Shown in pieces: positions 24,488 to 33,735 of a stretch of 64,000 bases of DNA; within the stretch, counting starts at the first letter, position 1; each line of letters opens with the position of its first letter. The translations under genes and the position numbers were made by a program. This stretch comes from WTAW01 sp964406575 (GTDB taxonomy: Bacteria > Acidobacteriota > Aminicenantia > Aminicenantales > Aminicenantaceae), in the NCBI GenBank assembly GCA_964406575.1, contig CAYOSH010000011.1, positions 1 to 64,000 of the forward strand, in the 5' to 3' direction. The notes under the pieces were generated by a model. The model was given only the letters and a program-made list of their open reading frames with translations, was not told where the DNA came from and searched no databases.

Positions 24488-25066
24488 TCAGGCTTTTTCA
24501 ACTTCCACCATGATCGTGTGCTCCACATTGCCAAAAGCAAGGATCAAAATCGCGTTGGCAAAACTATCCAAGAGGAAGAACCGAAAAATGTGGCCGCTCC
24601 CCATCTCGGCAAAGCTTTGGATAGAGAAGATCGATCCAAGAGCTAATGTGCTTATTGCGTAAACCAAGCGCCAGATAAAAGCCAAGCTCCAAACGCGGCT
24701 CAGGCTAGATAAAACCTGTTTAGAATCTTTTAATGAAAAGGCCCACATCACAACAAGAGATTCACAGAGAATGGCCACGGCCGGATTCGTTACCGTAAAC
24801 AGGCTCTGAGCGGGAAGAAAGAGGTCGATCAGCTTGATGTTCGCTGCGACGAGTGCCGCAAAGAAGATTGCCGACACTTTTCCAGATTGTTTGAACGCAT
24901 GCAGCATAAAAAACAATCCTATGGGGAACATCACAAAACCGGCGATTCCTGGAACAGATATCCAGTGGACAAAATGCCCCACAGTGGCCTCTGCCAATCC
25001 CCACAGTGCTCCCCAAAATAGAGAAATCCACAGGATTTTTCTTTGGTTCATCATTGTCTTGCCCAT
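24488..25066 (-). CDS. six-helix membrane protein, unknown function
   Basis: A 192-residue polytopic protein with about six hydrophobic helices (WISLFWGALWGLAEATVGH, GFVMFPIGLFFMLHAF, VSAIFFAALVAANIKLIDLF and three more). Size and layout recall substrate-binding S components of energy-coupling-factor transporters, but I see no diagnostic motif and no ECF ATPase nearby. Start choice is uncertain: ATG 25066, 25054 and 25051 are all in frame, none with a strong ribosome site. It follows the NTF2-like gene by about 70 bases on the same strand. Confidence 0.65.
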   Translation of the reverse strand: MGKTMMNQRKILWISLFWGALWGLAEATVGHFVHWISVPGIAGFVMFPIGLFFMLHAFKQSGKVSAIFFAALVAANIKLIDLFLPAQSLFTVTNPAVAILCESLVVMWAFSLKDSKQVLSSLSRVWSLAFIWRLVYAISTLALGSIFSIQSFAEMGSGHIFRFFLLDSFANAILILAFGNVEHTIMVEVEKA

Positions 25067-25137
25067 TTTTTTTGAACTTGACGTCTATTTTTTGCAAAGT
25101 CGCTAAAAATGTCAACGATCATCCGGTTCTCGATTAT

Positions 25138-25539
25138 TCACTCATTGGATGCTGCGGGAATGACCATACGCCAAACGGCAAGCCATTTCTCTCCCTCTTG
25201 GTTGAAAACGAACATGTCATGCCCGCTCTCGCGAAAAGTCTGTCCATCCATCTCATAGGTGATGTCAAATGCGTAGGTTGACACAGCCGTATTCCCCCAT
25301 ACGTCGATTTTATGATCCCGCTCTTTGTACTCATGAACCACAGCCTGGGCCATAAAATCTTTATAGCTCTGCACGCAGGCCGCCTTGCCTTTACCCATTC
25401 TCTGGAGGTCTGGGCTCAAAATCACCAATTCTTCATGAAAATATTCTGCCAGATCGTCAGGATCTCCTCTTGTCCAGGCATCAGTGATCTTCTGGAGGAG
25501 TTCACGAACCTCTTCTGGATCTTTTTTAGTATTAGGCAT
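25138..25539 (-). CDS. SnoaL/DUF4440-like NTF2-fold protein
   Basis: A 133-residue soluble protein with the NTF2-like cone fold pattern: an opening helix pair (VRELLQKITDAWTRGDPDDLAEYF), the HEELVILSPD strand, and closing strands (STYAFDITYEMDGQTF, DMFVFNQEGEKWLAVWRMV). Such proteins are often small-molecule binding domains or isomerases, and many have no known role. ATG 25539 is chosen because GGGGGAAAG precedes it and the longer frame (from 25614) adds residues unlike the family. It sits 78 bases behind the RamA-like gene on the same strand. Confidence 0.75.
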   Translation of the reverse strand: MPNTKKDPEEVRELLQKITDAWTRGDPDDLAEYFHEELVILSPDLQRMGKGKAACVQSYKDFMAQAVVHEYKERDHKIDVWGNTAVSTYAFDITYEMDGQTFRESGHDMFVFNQEGEKWLAVWRMVIPAASNE

Positions 25540-25617
25540 TTTATCTTTCCCCCTTTGAGGAGACATATAGTGGAACAGTGATCTTGCAAGTGGCGCTCCC
25601 ACGTTTGATTGCAATTT

Positions 25618-27387
25618 TCATTTGGAATCGCTCTTCCATCCGAAATCCAGTGCTGCGATGAAGCGGTCTTGAAACTTGGAGTGTGAGGCCAAAGAGACAT
25701 ATCGAATTTTTCTGGCTAAAGCCTCAGTCTTTTGCCTCGCACCCTCCGAGAGCAACAAGGCCTTTGCTCCTGCTAAGGATGAATTCCCGATGAAGACGAT
25801 CTTTTTGGGATCGATGGGGGGCAAAAGTCCCAGTGTCATGGCGTTTTGGATATTCAGATAATTCCCAAAGGCTCCGGCGATAAAAATCCCGTCGAGTTCA
25901 TCTTTTTTGAGCGCGTGGAGCTCGAGCATCATTTGAGTGCCGCTTTTTATGGCCGCCACAGCCAACTGGATCTCGCGGATATCCTTCTGCGTGAGAGAAA
26001 TATTCTTCGTGATAGGGATGGTCTTGTTCTTGCCTTTGATAGCGCCATTGGAAGTGATCGTTCCTTGATCCAAAAAGATGGCCACCAAATCTATGAGTCC
26101 TGTTCCGCAGATACCTTTGGGAGGCATATTCTCGATCGTATGGAAGGAAAGTCTTTTTTTCTTTTCGGCCTTATAGATGGCGCCCGGAAAAGCCAGCATT
26201 CCGGAGCTGATGTTCATCCCCTCGAAAGCGGGGCCGGCGGCCGTGGATGTAGCCATAAATCTTTTGCCTTTCTTGAGCACGATCTCCCCGTTTGTGCCTA
26301 GGTCGATAAAAAGAATATTCCCCTGCCTGCCTGCGACATCTGCGGCCAAGAGGCCTGCAGAGATATCGCCACCCACGAAGCTTTTAATGTTCGGAACAAC
26401 ATAGGCTTTCCCGTTGGGATTTATCTTGAATCCAGCCAGCTGTGCTGGGAGTTCCGGCAGTGAGCTGAATACTGCATTAAAAGGCGCCATGGCCAGACTG
26501 TTCACAGGAACGCCCAAGAGAAGATGATTCATGGGGGCATTCCCGGCACATACGATCTCGTACACATAAGTGGGATTGACTTTGTTTTTGGAGAGAAGTT
26601 GTCTTATCATTCGAGACAAATCGCCGACGATCGCCTCTTGCAGTTTTCCCAGATTTTCGGGGTCCATATAAGCCAAAGAAATTCGGGACACGATATCTGC
26701 GCCATATTTCATCTGGCTGTTATTAGCGGTCAAAGAGTCGATACTTTTCCCTGTGTTCAGGTTGACCAGCTCTACAACAAGGGTGGTCGTTCCGATATCT
26801 ACGGCCAGGCCAAAGCTTTCCTCTGTCGTGTCACCGGCTTCAACAGCAATTATCTCAGCATCTTTGAATATAACAGCAGTGATCTTGCTGATGTCCCCCT
26901 TCAGTGTTATCGGAATTTTCTGTAATGTATCAAGGGAGATGATCAAGTTTCTCTTTTGGAGCGACTTGCAGACGAGCTCTAAAGTAGAGTAGGGGTGCTT
27001 GAGGTCAGGTTTTTGAAGTTCCAGCATATACTTTTTGACTGAAGGCTTCACTTCAAGGTCTAATCGCATCCCAGTTTCCAGCACCGGGATTTTTTGGAGG
27101 ATGGAATCCTCAGGAACTTTTATGACAGTGTCAGCCATAACCTTATACTTGCAGGCTAGCCTGAAGTCTTCGCTCAAATGTTTCTGTTTGAGAAGTACTT
27201 TCTCATGAGCATCCGGAGGGGGGAGATGTCCTTTCACGATCTCGACGAAACATTTTCCGCACAGGCCTCTCCTGTTGCAGTAGAGACTGAGGTCGATATC
27301 TGATTCGATGATGGCGTCGGCCAGCAAATCGCCATATTTTGCTGTTGCGGTCTTGTTGTGGGAGAGGATCTTAACCTTGTACGGCAT
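25618..27387 (-). CDS. 2Fe-2S/ASKHA protein, RamA-type corrinoid reductive activator
   Basis: A 589-residue protein. Residues 1-90 are a ferredoxin-like domain with Cys37, Cys43, Cys46 and Cys79 placed to hold a [2Fe-2S] cluster. After a linker of about 100 residues comes an ASKHA ATPase domain (DUF4445 family): FGLAVDIGTTTLVVELVNL, FIDLGTNGEIVLKKG, and TAAGPAFEGMNISSGM. This is the architecture of activators (RamA, RACo) that use ATP to reduce inactive Co(II) corrinoid proteins to Co(I) for methyl transfer. AGGAC lies before ATG 27387. No corrinoid protein or methyltransferase gene is near, so its partner must be encoded elsewhere or the family member has another job. Confidence 0.88.
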   Translation of the reverse strand: MPYKVKILSHNKTATAKYGDLLADAIIESDIDLSLYCNRRGLCGKCFVEIVKGHLPPPDAHEKVLLKQKHLSEDFRLACKYKVMADTVIKVPEDSILQKIPVLETGMRLDLEVKPSVKKYMLELQKPDLKHPYSTLELVCKSLQKRNLIISLDTLQKIPITLKGDISKITAVIFKDAEIIAVEAGDTTEESFGLAVDIGTTTLVVELVNLNTGKSIDSLTANNSQMKYGADIVSRISLAYMDPENLGKLQEAIVGDLSRMIRQLLSKNKVNPTYVYEIVCAGNAPMNHLLLGVPVNSLAMAPFNAVFSSLPELPAQLAGFKINPNGKAYVVPNIKSFVGGDISAGLLAADVAGRQGNILFIDLGTNGEIVLKKGKRFMATSTAAGPAFEGMNISSGMLAFPGAIYKAEKKKRLSFHTIENMPPKGICGTGLIDLVAIFLDQGTITSNGAIKGKNKTIPITKNISLTQKDIREIQLAVAAIKSGTQMMLELHALKKDELDGIFIAGAFGNYLNIQNAMTLGLLPPIDPKKIVFIGNSSLAGAKALLLSEGARQKTEALARKIRYVSLASHSKFQDRFIAALDFGWKSDSK

Positions 27388-27561
27388 ATTTTTGTCCTGT
27401 TGTAATGTACCACATCATGCAGAGTTTTTTAAATAAAGAGAACCAAAAAAGATTGTTGGCTGAAGAGGGGGCTTCTCTCGAATCCCGAAGTATGATTAAA
27501 TAGTGCCACTCCGTTAGAATTTTTTCTGGAGTTCAATCAAGGAGAGCCTGGGATAAGTGTG

Positions 27562-30348
27562 ATGCGACAAAATCGGTTAATATTTGCATTTTGTATTGTT
27601 CTTTTGCTGGGAAATATCGCAGCGGTTTTTGCGAATGAGAAGACAATTTTCCTTAGAGAAGATTGGCTTGTGAAATCGGCTTATCTTGTTAGAGAGGAAG
27701 GGTCAGTTGTCTCTTCCGGCCGATACAAGCCTTCCGGTTTTGCCAAGACGCATATTCCCACCACAGTTCTGGCCGCTTTAGTCCGGAATGGAATGTATCC
27801 GGACCCTTATGTGGGCCTGAACAACATGAAAATCCCCGATTCTTCGGATGAGTTCAATCGCGCGTATGGCTTGGCCAAATTCAGTTATTTACCTGATGGA
27901 CGGAACCCCTGGACAGATCCCTATTGGTTTTGGACGAGGTTCCTCTTGCCTGAGGACTATTCAGGGAAGGTAATCTGGCTGAACCTTGAGGGTATCAATT
28001 ACCGTGCAGATATCTGGCTGAATGGACATTTGATCGCTGACTCCAAAGAGATCGTCGGGATGTTCGGGAATTGGACACTTGACATCACAGATTCCGCAAA
28101 AGTCGGAGCGGTCAATACTTTGGCGATCAAGATCCATCCTTTGGATTATCCCGGCCTTCCTGCAGAACCACAGCTCAAGGCCTTTGGCCCTTTTGGTCTA
28201 AACGGGGGTCCCTCCGGAGATATCGGAAAGAATGTCACCATGCAGAGTTCTGTCGGCTGGGACTGGATTCCCGCTGTTCGAGACAGAAACATGGGAATCT
28301 GGCAGGATGTGTCCGTTTCGGCGACTGGCTCTGTAGACATTCGGTATCCTCACATCATCACAGATTTGCCTCTGCCTGAATTGGATAGAGCCCATTTGGC
28401 GATCTCTGCTGAAGTGCTCAATTTGTCCGAGTCAGAGAAAAAAGGTGTTTTGATCCTCAGAATAAGCCCCAAAACCTTCAATGGTCAAACCGTACTTTTG
28501 CACAAGACTGTGGAGCTTGCGCCATTGCAGAGGATTTCAGTTCATTGGGACAAAAATGACTATGAGGAATTGTCTCTGGACAATCCAAAGCTCTGGTGGC
28601 CCAACGGGTATGGTCCTCAAGATCTCTATGCAATGGAGATCTCCTTTGAGGTGGGCGGAGAGGTCTCTGACAGCGAACGGTGTGTGTTCGGTATCCGCGA
28701 GGTTGGCAGCGAGGTGACCGAGGTGGAGGGCTGGCTTCGCCGTGATTTTTTTGTGAACGGGCAGAAGATACTGATAAAGGGGGGCGCCTGGGTTCCTGAT
28801 ATGATGCTCAATCGCAATACGAAAAAGCTCTTCCATGAGCTCCGGCTGTCCAAGGAAGCCAACCTCAACATGGTTCGGATCTGGGGTGGTGGAGTGACAC
28901 CTCCGGAGGAGTTTTTCCGGATTTGTGATGAACTCGGATTGCTTGTGTGGCATGATTTCTGGATTACCGGCGACTGCCAGGGAACATGGGACAAGGGCAG
29001 CAAGGATTATCCTTTTGAGGGAGACGTCTTCCTGAAGAATGCGACTGATGTCGTTAAAAAGCTGCGCAATCATCCGAGCCTTCTCGTATGGACCGCCGGG
29101 AATGAGGGCTATCCGCGGGAAGAGATCTATGTTCCCTTGCGCAATGACATAATCGCAAAGCTGGATGGAACTCGCCCCTTTCTCCCATCTTCTGGCTACA
29201 GCGAACCTCCAGGGGACTGGGGGCTTTCCTGGCCTGATAACACAAAAACTGGTTCCTATTCCGGAGGCCCCTATCACTGGGTCGATCCGAGTGAATACTT
29301 CAGAAAGGTCAAAGCAGGAGAGGACTGGCTGTTCAAGAACGAAGTGGGCCTTCCCTCATTTCCTCACTGGGAAAGCGTGAAGAATTTTGTACCCGACCTG
29401 ACGCCGGACCCGGAGGTAAAATTTCCCCTCAATCATACCTACGGCTATCACGATGCCTGCGAAGGAAATGGCAAATACAGCCTCTACGATCAGGCCATCC
29501 GGGAACGTTACGGGGAACCGCTCGACCTTAAAGATTATGCCCAAAAAGCCCAGCTGGTGAACGCCGAGAGTTACCGCGCCATATTTGAGGCTGTGAACCG
29601 CGGCATGGATCGTACAGCCGGTGTCCTTCTTTGGAAGACGAACCCGGCCTGGCCCAGTGTGATCTGGCAGCTTTATGATTGGTATCTACGCCCCCACGCC
29701 GGGTATTATTTTGTGAAGAAAGCGAACGAACCCTTACACATCCAGCTCAATCTTGATGACCTGACCGTGTCTATCGCCAGCCACACCATCGAACCGCAAA
29801 ATGACCTATTTGCAACGGCCAATGTGCACTCATTCGATATGAAAAAAATTTGGACAATGGTCTCCACGGTCGATATTTTTCCTCATATGTCAAAGGAACT
29901 ATTTCGGATTGAGGTCCCTGAGGAATACAAAAAAGAACTGTGTTTTGTTGAACTCCTGCTGAAAGATCACAAAAAACGCCTTGTATCTGAAAACTTCTAC
30001 TGGGTGGCGGGAAACAACGATTTTAGCGCTCTTGAGAAGCTTCCCGGAGTGAATCTGGATGTAAATATCACATCAATAGAAAAAGGGAAAAAAAGAATCT
30101 ACAGGATCCGGTTAGCCAATGCCTCCAATGCTCTTGCGTTTTTCGTGAATCCGAGTATACGTTCAGGAAAAGAGGGCGATGAAGTTCTCCCGAGTTACTG
30201 GAGCGACAACTATTTCAGCATCTTACCCGGTGAGTCAAAAGATGTGACTGTCGAATTTGAAGATGCGTTTCTCAAAGGAGAAGAACCCTACTTGAAAGTA
30301 GAAGGCTGGAATATTTCCCCAAAGCTCATCAAGCTTGATTGGCCGTGA
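27562..30348 (+). CDS. secreted glycoside hydrolase family 2, exo-beta-glucosaminidase/mannosidase-like
   Basis: A 928-residue exported enzyme with a signal peptide ending near AAVFA. The order is an N-terminal jelly roll (YRADIWLNGHLIAD), Ig-like domains, a TIM barrel and C-terminal Ig-like domains. The acid/base is Glu515 in WTAGNEGYP and the proposed nucleophile is Glu594 in FKNEVGLPS, about 80 residues apart as in GH2 retaining enzymes. GGAWVPDMMLNRN and VRIWGGGVTPPEEFF resemble exo-beta-D-glucosaminidases and beta-mannosidases more than beta-galactosidases. It would act in the periplasm or outside on chitosan- or mannan-type sugars. The start is ATG 27562, with GGGA upstream. Its last 61 bases overlap the convergent gene. 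Confidence 0.9.
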   Translation: MRQNRLIFAFCIVLLLGNIAAVFANEKTIFLREDWLVKSAYLVREEGSVVSSGRYKPSGFAKTHIPTTVLAALVRNGMYPDPYVGLNNMKIPDSSDEFNRAYGLAKFSYLPDGRNPWTDPYWFWTRFLLPEDYSGKVIWLNLEGINYRADIWLNGHLIADSKEIVGMFGNWTLDITDSAKVGAVNTLAIKIHPLDYPGLPAEPQLKAFGPFGLNGGPSGDIGKNVTMQSSVGWDWIPAVRDRNMGIWQDVSVSATGSVDIRYPHIITDLPLPELDRAHLAISAEVLNLSESEKKGVLILRISPKTFNGQTVLLHKTVELAPLQRISVHWDKNDYEELSLDNPKLWWPNGYGPQDLYAMEISFEVGGEVSDSERCVFGIREVGSEVTEVEGWLRRDFFVNGQKILIKGGAWVPDMMLNRNTKKLFHELRLSKEANLNMVRIWGGGVTPPEEFFRICDELGLLVWHDFWITGDCQGTWDKGSKDYPFEGDVFLKNATDVVKKLRNHPSLLVWTAGNEGYPREEIYVPLRNDIIAKLDGTRPFLPSSGYSEPPGDWGLSWPDNTKTGSYSGGPYHWVDPSEYFRKVKAGEDWLFKNEVGLPSFPHWESVKNFVPDLTPDPEVKFPLNHTYGYHDACEGNGKYSLYDQAIRERYGEPLDLKDYAQKAQLVNAESYRAIFEAVNRGMDRTAGVLLWKTNPAWPSVIWQLYDWYLRPHAGYYFVKKANEPLHIQLNLDDLTVSIASHTIEPQNDLFATANVHSFDMKKIWTMVSTVDIFPHMSKELFRIEVPEEYKKELCFVELLLKDHKKRLVSENFYWVAGNNDFSALEKLPGVNLDVNITSIEKGKKRIYRIRLANASNALAFFVNPSIRSGKEGDEVLPSYWSDNYFSILPGESKDVTVEFEDAFLKGEEPYLKVEGWNISPKLIKLDWP

Positions 30349-31397
30349 GTCTGTTCAACTCCCCTTTTTTTCTCCGGAAATTTTTCCTTCAACCAGGTGA
30401 TGATTTCTTCGGGTCCTTTAAGTCTCTCGCTCCAGCCTGGAGACGGGTCACGGAAATAAATGTCGTAGCGCGTGGTAATGGCTTCGGAGATGTCCCCAAA
30501 CTTACGGGTGGCCTCGAATTTTTCGTGGAAGAAAAGAGGGTAGTTATAATTGGGAGAAAATTCCAGCATCTCCTCTTTTTTTAGAGTATTCAAGATGGCA
30601 CCGACAAGTGCAGTCTGATGCAGGAAGATCCTTTTGGACACATCTTTCTGGCACATTTCAGCGAGAAAAGGATCTTCATAGAGTTTTTTAAAATTTTCAG
30701 GCCATTTCCGGAGGACACCTCGCTCTGGTCTCACCACCAGCAATCCGGCGTTGAAATACGGGCGCAGTGTTTTTTGGTCGGCAGGGGTGACCATTGGAAA
30801 AAGGGCAGACTCAGGGATGGATAGATTTTTATAGGCACGGCTCCAGAATACATCCGGGGGTTCGGAATAGAGCGAGCCGATATTCTGGTGCATCACCGGG
30901 CGATATCCCAGGCTTTTCTCTTTGGGAAGAATGAACTCTTCCGGTTCTTTGAGGATGATGGTGTCCTCGTCCATCCAGGCGAAGATTTCTGTTGTATTTG
31001 CGGCGTTGGCTTCGGCCTCAGCAGCGGCGAACACCTTTCGGGAGAAGTAATATTCCAGCGCTGCATCGGGCGCAGAACTTTCGTGGATATCCGCTCGGAG
31101 CTCAGAGATCTTTTCCAAGATTTTTTTGTGTTTTTCGGTTGAACCTTCGGGAACATAGATCCAGACGGGAGCATCTCGAAAACGTCCGGCAAATTTGCGG
31201 ACGCTCTCCACAAACACCTGCATATGGGACAACTGTTCGGCGCCTTCGGCAAAACCTGCAAAAATAATTTTGTGGCCGTGCCCAAACCTTGAGTTGTCCG
31301 TGTCCAAAGATTCAGAAGCAAGATCCCGGCCTCCTGTATCAGAGAAAACAGGGGCTGTCATCAGGGCTAAAACTAGAATACAAAGAAGTTGTTTCAT
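30288..31397 (-). CDS. exported GT-A glycosyltransferase-like protein
   Basis: A 369-residue protein with a clean signal peptide (MKQLLCILVLALMTAPVFS). The mature part alternates strands and helices as in GT-A folds: KIIFAGFAEG, then APVWIYVPEG, then FAWMDEDTIIL with Asp143-Glu144-Asp145 in the position of a metal-binding DxD, and PYFNAGLLVVRPERGV. Sugar-nucleotide glycosyltransferases are not expected in the periplasm, so the fold may serve another role. GGAGG lies six bases before ATG 31397; a longer frame to 31502 lacks this. The last 20 residues are read from the antisense of the GH2 gene end, suggesting loss of an earlier stop codon. Confidence 0.7.
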   Translation of the reverse strand: MKQLLCILVLALMTAPVFSDTGGRDLASESLDTDNSRFGHGHKIIFAGFAEGAEQLSHMQVFVESVRKFAGRFRDAPVWIYVPEGSTEKHKKILEKISELRADIHESSAPDAALEYYFSRKVFAAAEAEANAANTTEIFAWMDEDTIILKEPEEFILPKEKSLGYRPVMHQNIGSLYSEPPDVFWSRAYKNLSIPESALFPMVTPADQKTLRPYFNAGLLVVRPERGVLRKWPENFKKLYEDPFLAEMCQKDVSKRIFLHQTALVGAILNTLKKEEMLEFSPNYNYPLFFHEKFEATRKFGDISEAITTRYDIYFRDPSPGWSERLKGPEEIITWLKEKFPEKKRGVEQTHGQSSLMSFGEIFQPSTFK

Positions 31398-31494
31398 AAG
31401 AGACCTCCATGGATCATGAGCACAAATGAGATTGGGAGAGCGGCGAAAACACTCATTATTGCAATGAGCCAAGGATTTTTGTGTGGGTCTGCGG

Positions 31495-32961
31495 TCACTC
31501 ATTATGGACGCGAATGGAGTACTGGCTGTTGTGTATCAAGCGGGTGACAATACCATCTGGGGATGTCTCAAAAATGATGGGCTCCGCAAGTTCGTCATCA
31601 TCCCGCACCCGCCTGAAGATGTTATTTTCGATATGCTTGAGCTTGGTGAGAGAGTCGCTCGGATTGTTGCTCGGAAGATACATCATCACCAGGTCCGCAT
31701 CCTTGATGAACACATGTGTTTCGCCGCCTAAAGGGCGATCGTAGCGTCCCACATATTTTTCCAGTTCGGGATCATATTTTTTAGCTTCGCCGGGACTCTT
31801 GATGGCCTCCAGGATGGCTGGGGCAACAATGTCGAAGACCTCCTGTGCATATGCAGATGGGCTCACACCCTGGGCATTAATCATGACGATGACTGCGATC
31901 TTGTCTTCGGGACGGATGGACACCTGAGTTCTGTACCCCGGGCAACTTCCCCCATGCCCTACGTATGTCTTCTCATCTCGGTGAGAGACGGAAAAACCGA
32001 GGCCACTTGTTGTCTTCCAATCCGGGTCGAACCAGTGAACCCGGTGCATTTTTTTCAAGGTGTTGACTCCCAACACTTCCTTGCCGCCCTTTTCCAGCAG
32101 TCGGATCTGCCATGATGCAAAGCGCCCCAGGTCTTCCACGGTAGATGCAAATCCGGCGGCAGGGGCTATGCCGTTGACAAGATAAAAGGAAATTTCTCTG
32201 CGCTGCCCATCTCGAAGCTTCATGCTGTAGCCAGTGGCGAGTTTTTTCTCTTTTTGGCCTTCCGGTATTTCCGGAGTCGTATCATGGAGATTGAGTGGAT
32301 CGAGGATATGTTCCTTCACATACACATCATAGTCCTGTCCGGATACAGCAGCAACGACCTGGCCCAATAGTGCCATTCCCAAGTTGGAGTACTGATAAAA
32401 AGTGTCCGCAGGATAGAGCTCTTCCTGCCCAGAGAGTCTTTGAATGATCTGTTCTCGTGTGGGAAAGATGTGCTCGGGGCCAGTCCAATAAGGGTAATCC
32501 GCTTCCCGCGGCAGGCCGGAAGAATGGGTGAGTATGCCTTGAATGGTGATCTCCGGAGCATCCGGATACTTGTCCTGGATGTTAAACCATGGCAGGTACT
32601 TCTTGATCGCGTCATCGAGCCGCAGCTTTCCCTGTTCCCAAAGCTGCATAATGGCAATGCTCGTGAAAAGCTTGGATATGGAGCAGATACTGTAGATAGT
32701 GCCCGGTGTAGCCGGCCTTTTCTTCGCAACATCAGCGAAGCCGAATCCGCGGCTCCAGATCATATCCTGGTCGTTAACCACTCCCATGGACATGCCGGGA
32801 ATGTCTTCGTAAGCCAACTGCGCATCCACCCATACCTCGATCATGTTGAGCGCTGTGGCGACCCTTGGATCGTCAGTTATGGATTGAGCATTTGCCCATC
32901 CCGCGACACCAAAGGCTAAGACCAGAAGCAAAGCCCTCAGGCCTTTGAATTGTCTCTTCAT
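31495..32961 (-). CDS. secreted class C beta-lactamase-fold serine hydrolase with DUF3471 tail
   Basis: A 488-residue exported hydrolase. A signal peptide (to GWANA) is followed by the penicillin-binding-protein/beta-lactamase C domain: Ser94-Ile-Ser-Lys97 (SxxK nucleophile), Tyr191-Ser-Asn193 (YxN), and VGHGGSCPGY as the third motif (HxG replacing KTG). These enzymes act as esterases, D-aminopeptidases or peptidases. After about residue 400, YVGRYDRPLGGETHVFI starts a DUF3471 beta domain like that at the end of the protein at 131-1741. AAGGAGG lies before ATG 32961. The gene is 97 bases upstream of the GT-A-like gene and may be co-transcribed with it. Confidence 0.9.
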   Translation of the reverse strand: MKRQFKGLRALLLVLAFGVAGWANAQSITDDPRVATALNMIEVWVDAQLAYEDIPGMSMGVVNDQDMIWSRGFGFADVAKKRPATPGTIYSICSISKLFTSIAIMQLWEQGKLRLDDAIKKYLPWFNIQDKYPDAPEITIQGILTHSSGLPREADYPYWTGPEHIFPTREQIIQRLSGQEELYPADTFYQYSNLGMALLGQVVAAVSGQDYDVYVKEHILDPLNLHDTTPEIPEGQKEKKLATGYSMKLRDGQRREISFYLVNGIAPAAGFASTVEDLGRFASWQIRLLEKGGKEVLGVNTLKKMHRVHWFDPDWKTTSGLGFSVSHRDEKTYVGHGGSCPGYRTQVSIRPEDKIAVIVMINAQGVSPSAYAQEVFDIVAPAILEAIKSPGEAKKYDPELEKYVGRYDRPLGGETHVFIKDADLVMMYLPSNNPSDSLTKLKHIENNIFRRVRDDDELAEPIIFETSPDGIVTRLIHNSQYSIRVHNE

Positions 32962-33200
32962 TATCTCCCTCCTTAAAAACATTGAATTCGATTGACGACA
33001 TCGCACAGCTGTATCTCTCCATAGTATCGGATCGAGGAACTTTCCCGCAACCTGCTCCTCCTGGTTCAGTATATAGAAATTTTTCTTTTGAAGCCAAGCG
33101 TTTTGATACTCCTGTAAAATGGGCAGGAACAAAATTCGAATGATATCTTGAAAGGTGATTATCACTTAAAGGGACGATATTTGAATAAAACTTTACACCG

Positions 33201-33722
33201 TCATTCTGTGTCCTGACCGATCTTAACGTCCAGATAAGAGGCAAAAAACTCCGTAGTGGATTTCATCGTCTGCTTGAGGTCCGCGTATTCGGCATCAAGA
33301 GGGGAGTCCATCCTTTCCAATCGATTTTCAAAGGTGGAGATCGTGCTGTTGATTTCTGCAAGGGAATCCAAAAAATTTTTTGGGTTTGGACGGGGCACCG
33401 TAAGGAGATAAATGCTAGTGACGACAACCACTAAAACCAAAGAAGAAACAAAAACAGGGATAAGAGCAATCCTACGGGTTGGGGCCTGTTTGGGCTCTGG
33501 ACTCATGTTAATGGCTGAGACGATGCTGTCACCAAGGGCGGTCTCTTTCTCCTCAGGAAGACAGGGCAGGTCCTTTACACGGCCATCCATCAGAGATCTG
33601 TGAAGCTCCACGAATTCCTGACACGAAGCACAGTGATTTATATGCTTGCTCAAGGAGTCGGAGAGAGGTTTCCTTGAATCCAATGCTTGAGAGATGAGCC
33701 ATTTATAGATTGAACAAAACAT
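33201..33722 (-). CDS. zf-HC2 anti-sigma factor
   Basis: A 173-residue single-pass membrane protein. The N-terminal cytosolic part holds the anti-sigma zinc motif His27-x3-Cys31-x2-Cys34 (HINHCASCQEF). One membrane helix follows (IALIPVFVSSLVLVVVVTSIY, about residues 84-106). The outer part is a short helical sensor region (NSTISTFENRLERMDSP). AGGAGA lies eight bases upstream of the ATG, and only 13 bases separate it from the sigma factor stop at 33736. It should hold that sigma factor at the membrane until an envelope signal releases it. Confidence 0.85.
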   Translation of the reverse strand: MFCSIYKWLISQALDSRKPLSDSLSKHINHCASCQEFVELHRSLMDGRVKDLPCLPEEKETALGDSIVSAINMSPEPKQAPTRRIALIPVFVSSLVLVVVVTSIYLLTVPRPNPKNFLDSLAEINSTISTFENRLERMDSPLDAEYADLKQTMKSTTEFFASYLDVKIGQDTE

Positions 33723-33735
33723 TTCTAGTCTCCTG

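Noticed and set aside
24372..24662. Hydrophobic 96-residue plus-strand frame
   Set aside because: Its second half is antisense to the six-helix membrane protein at 24488-25066 and its hydrophobicity comes from the A/T-rich spacer.
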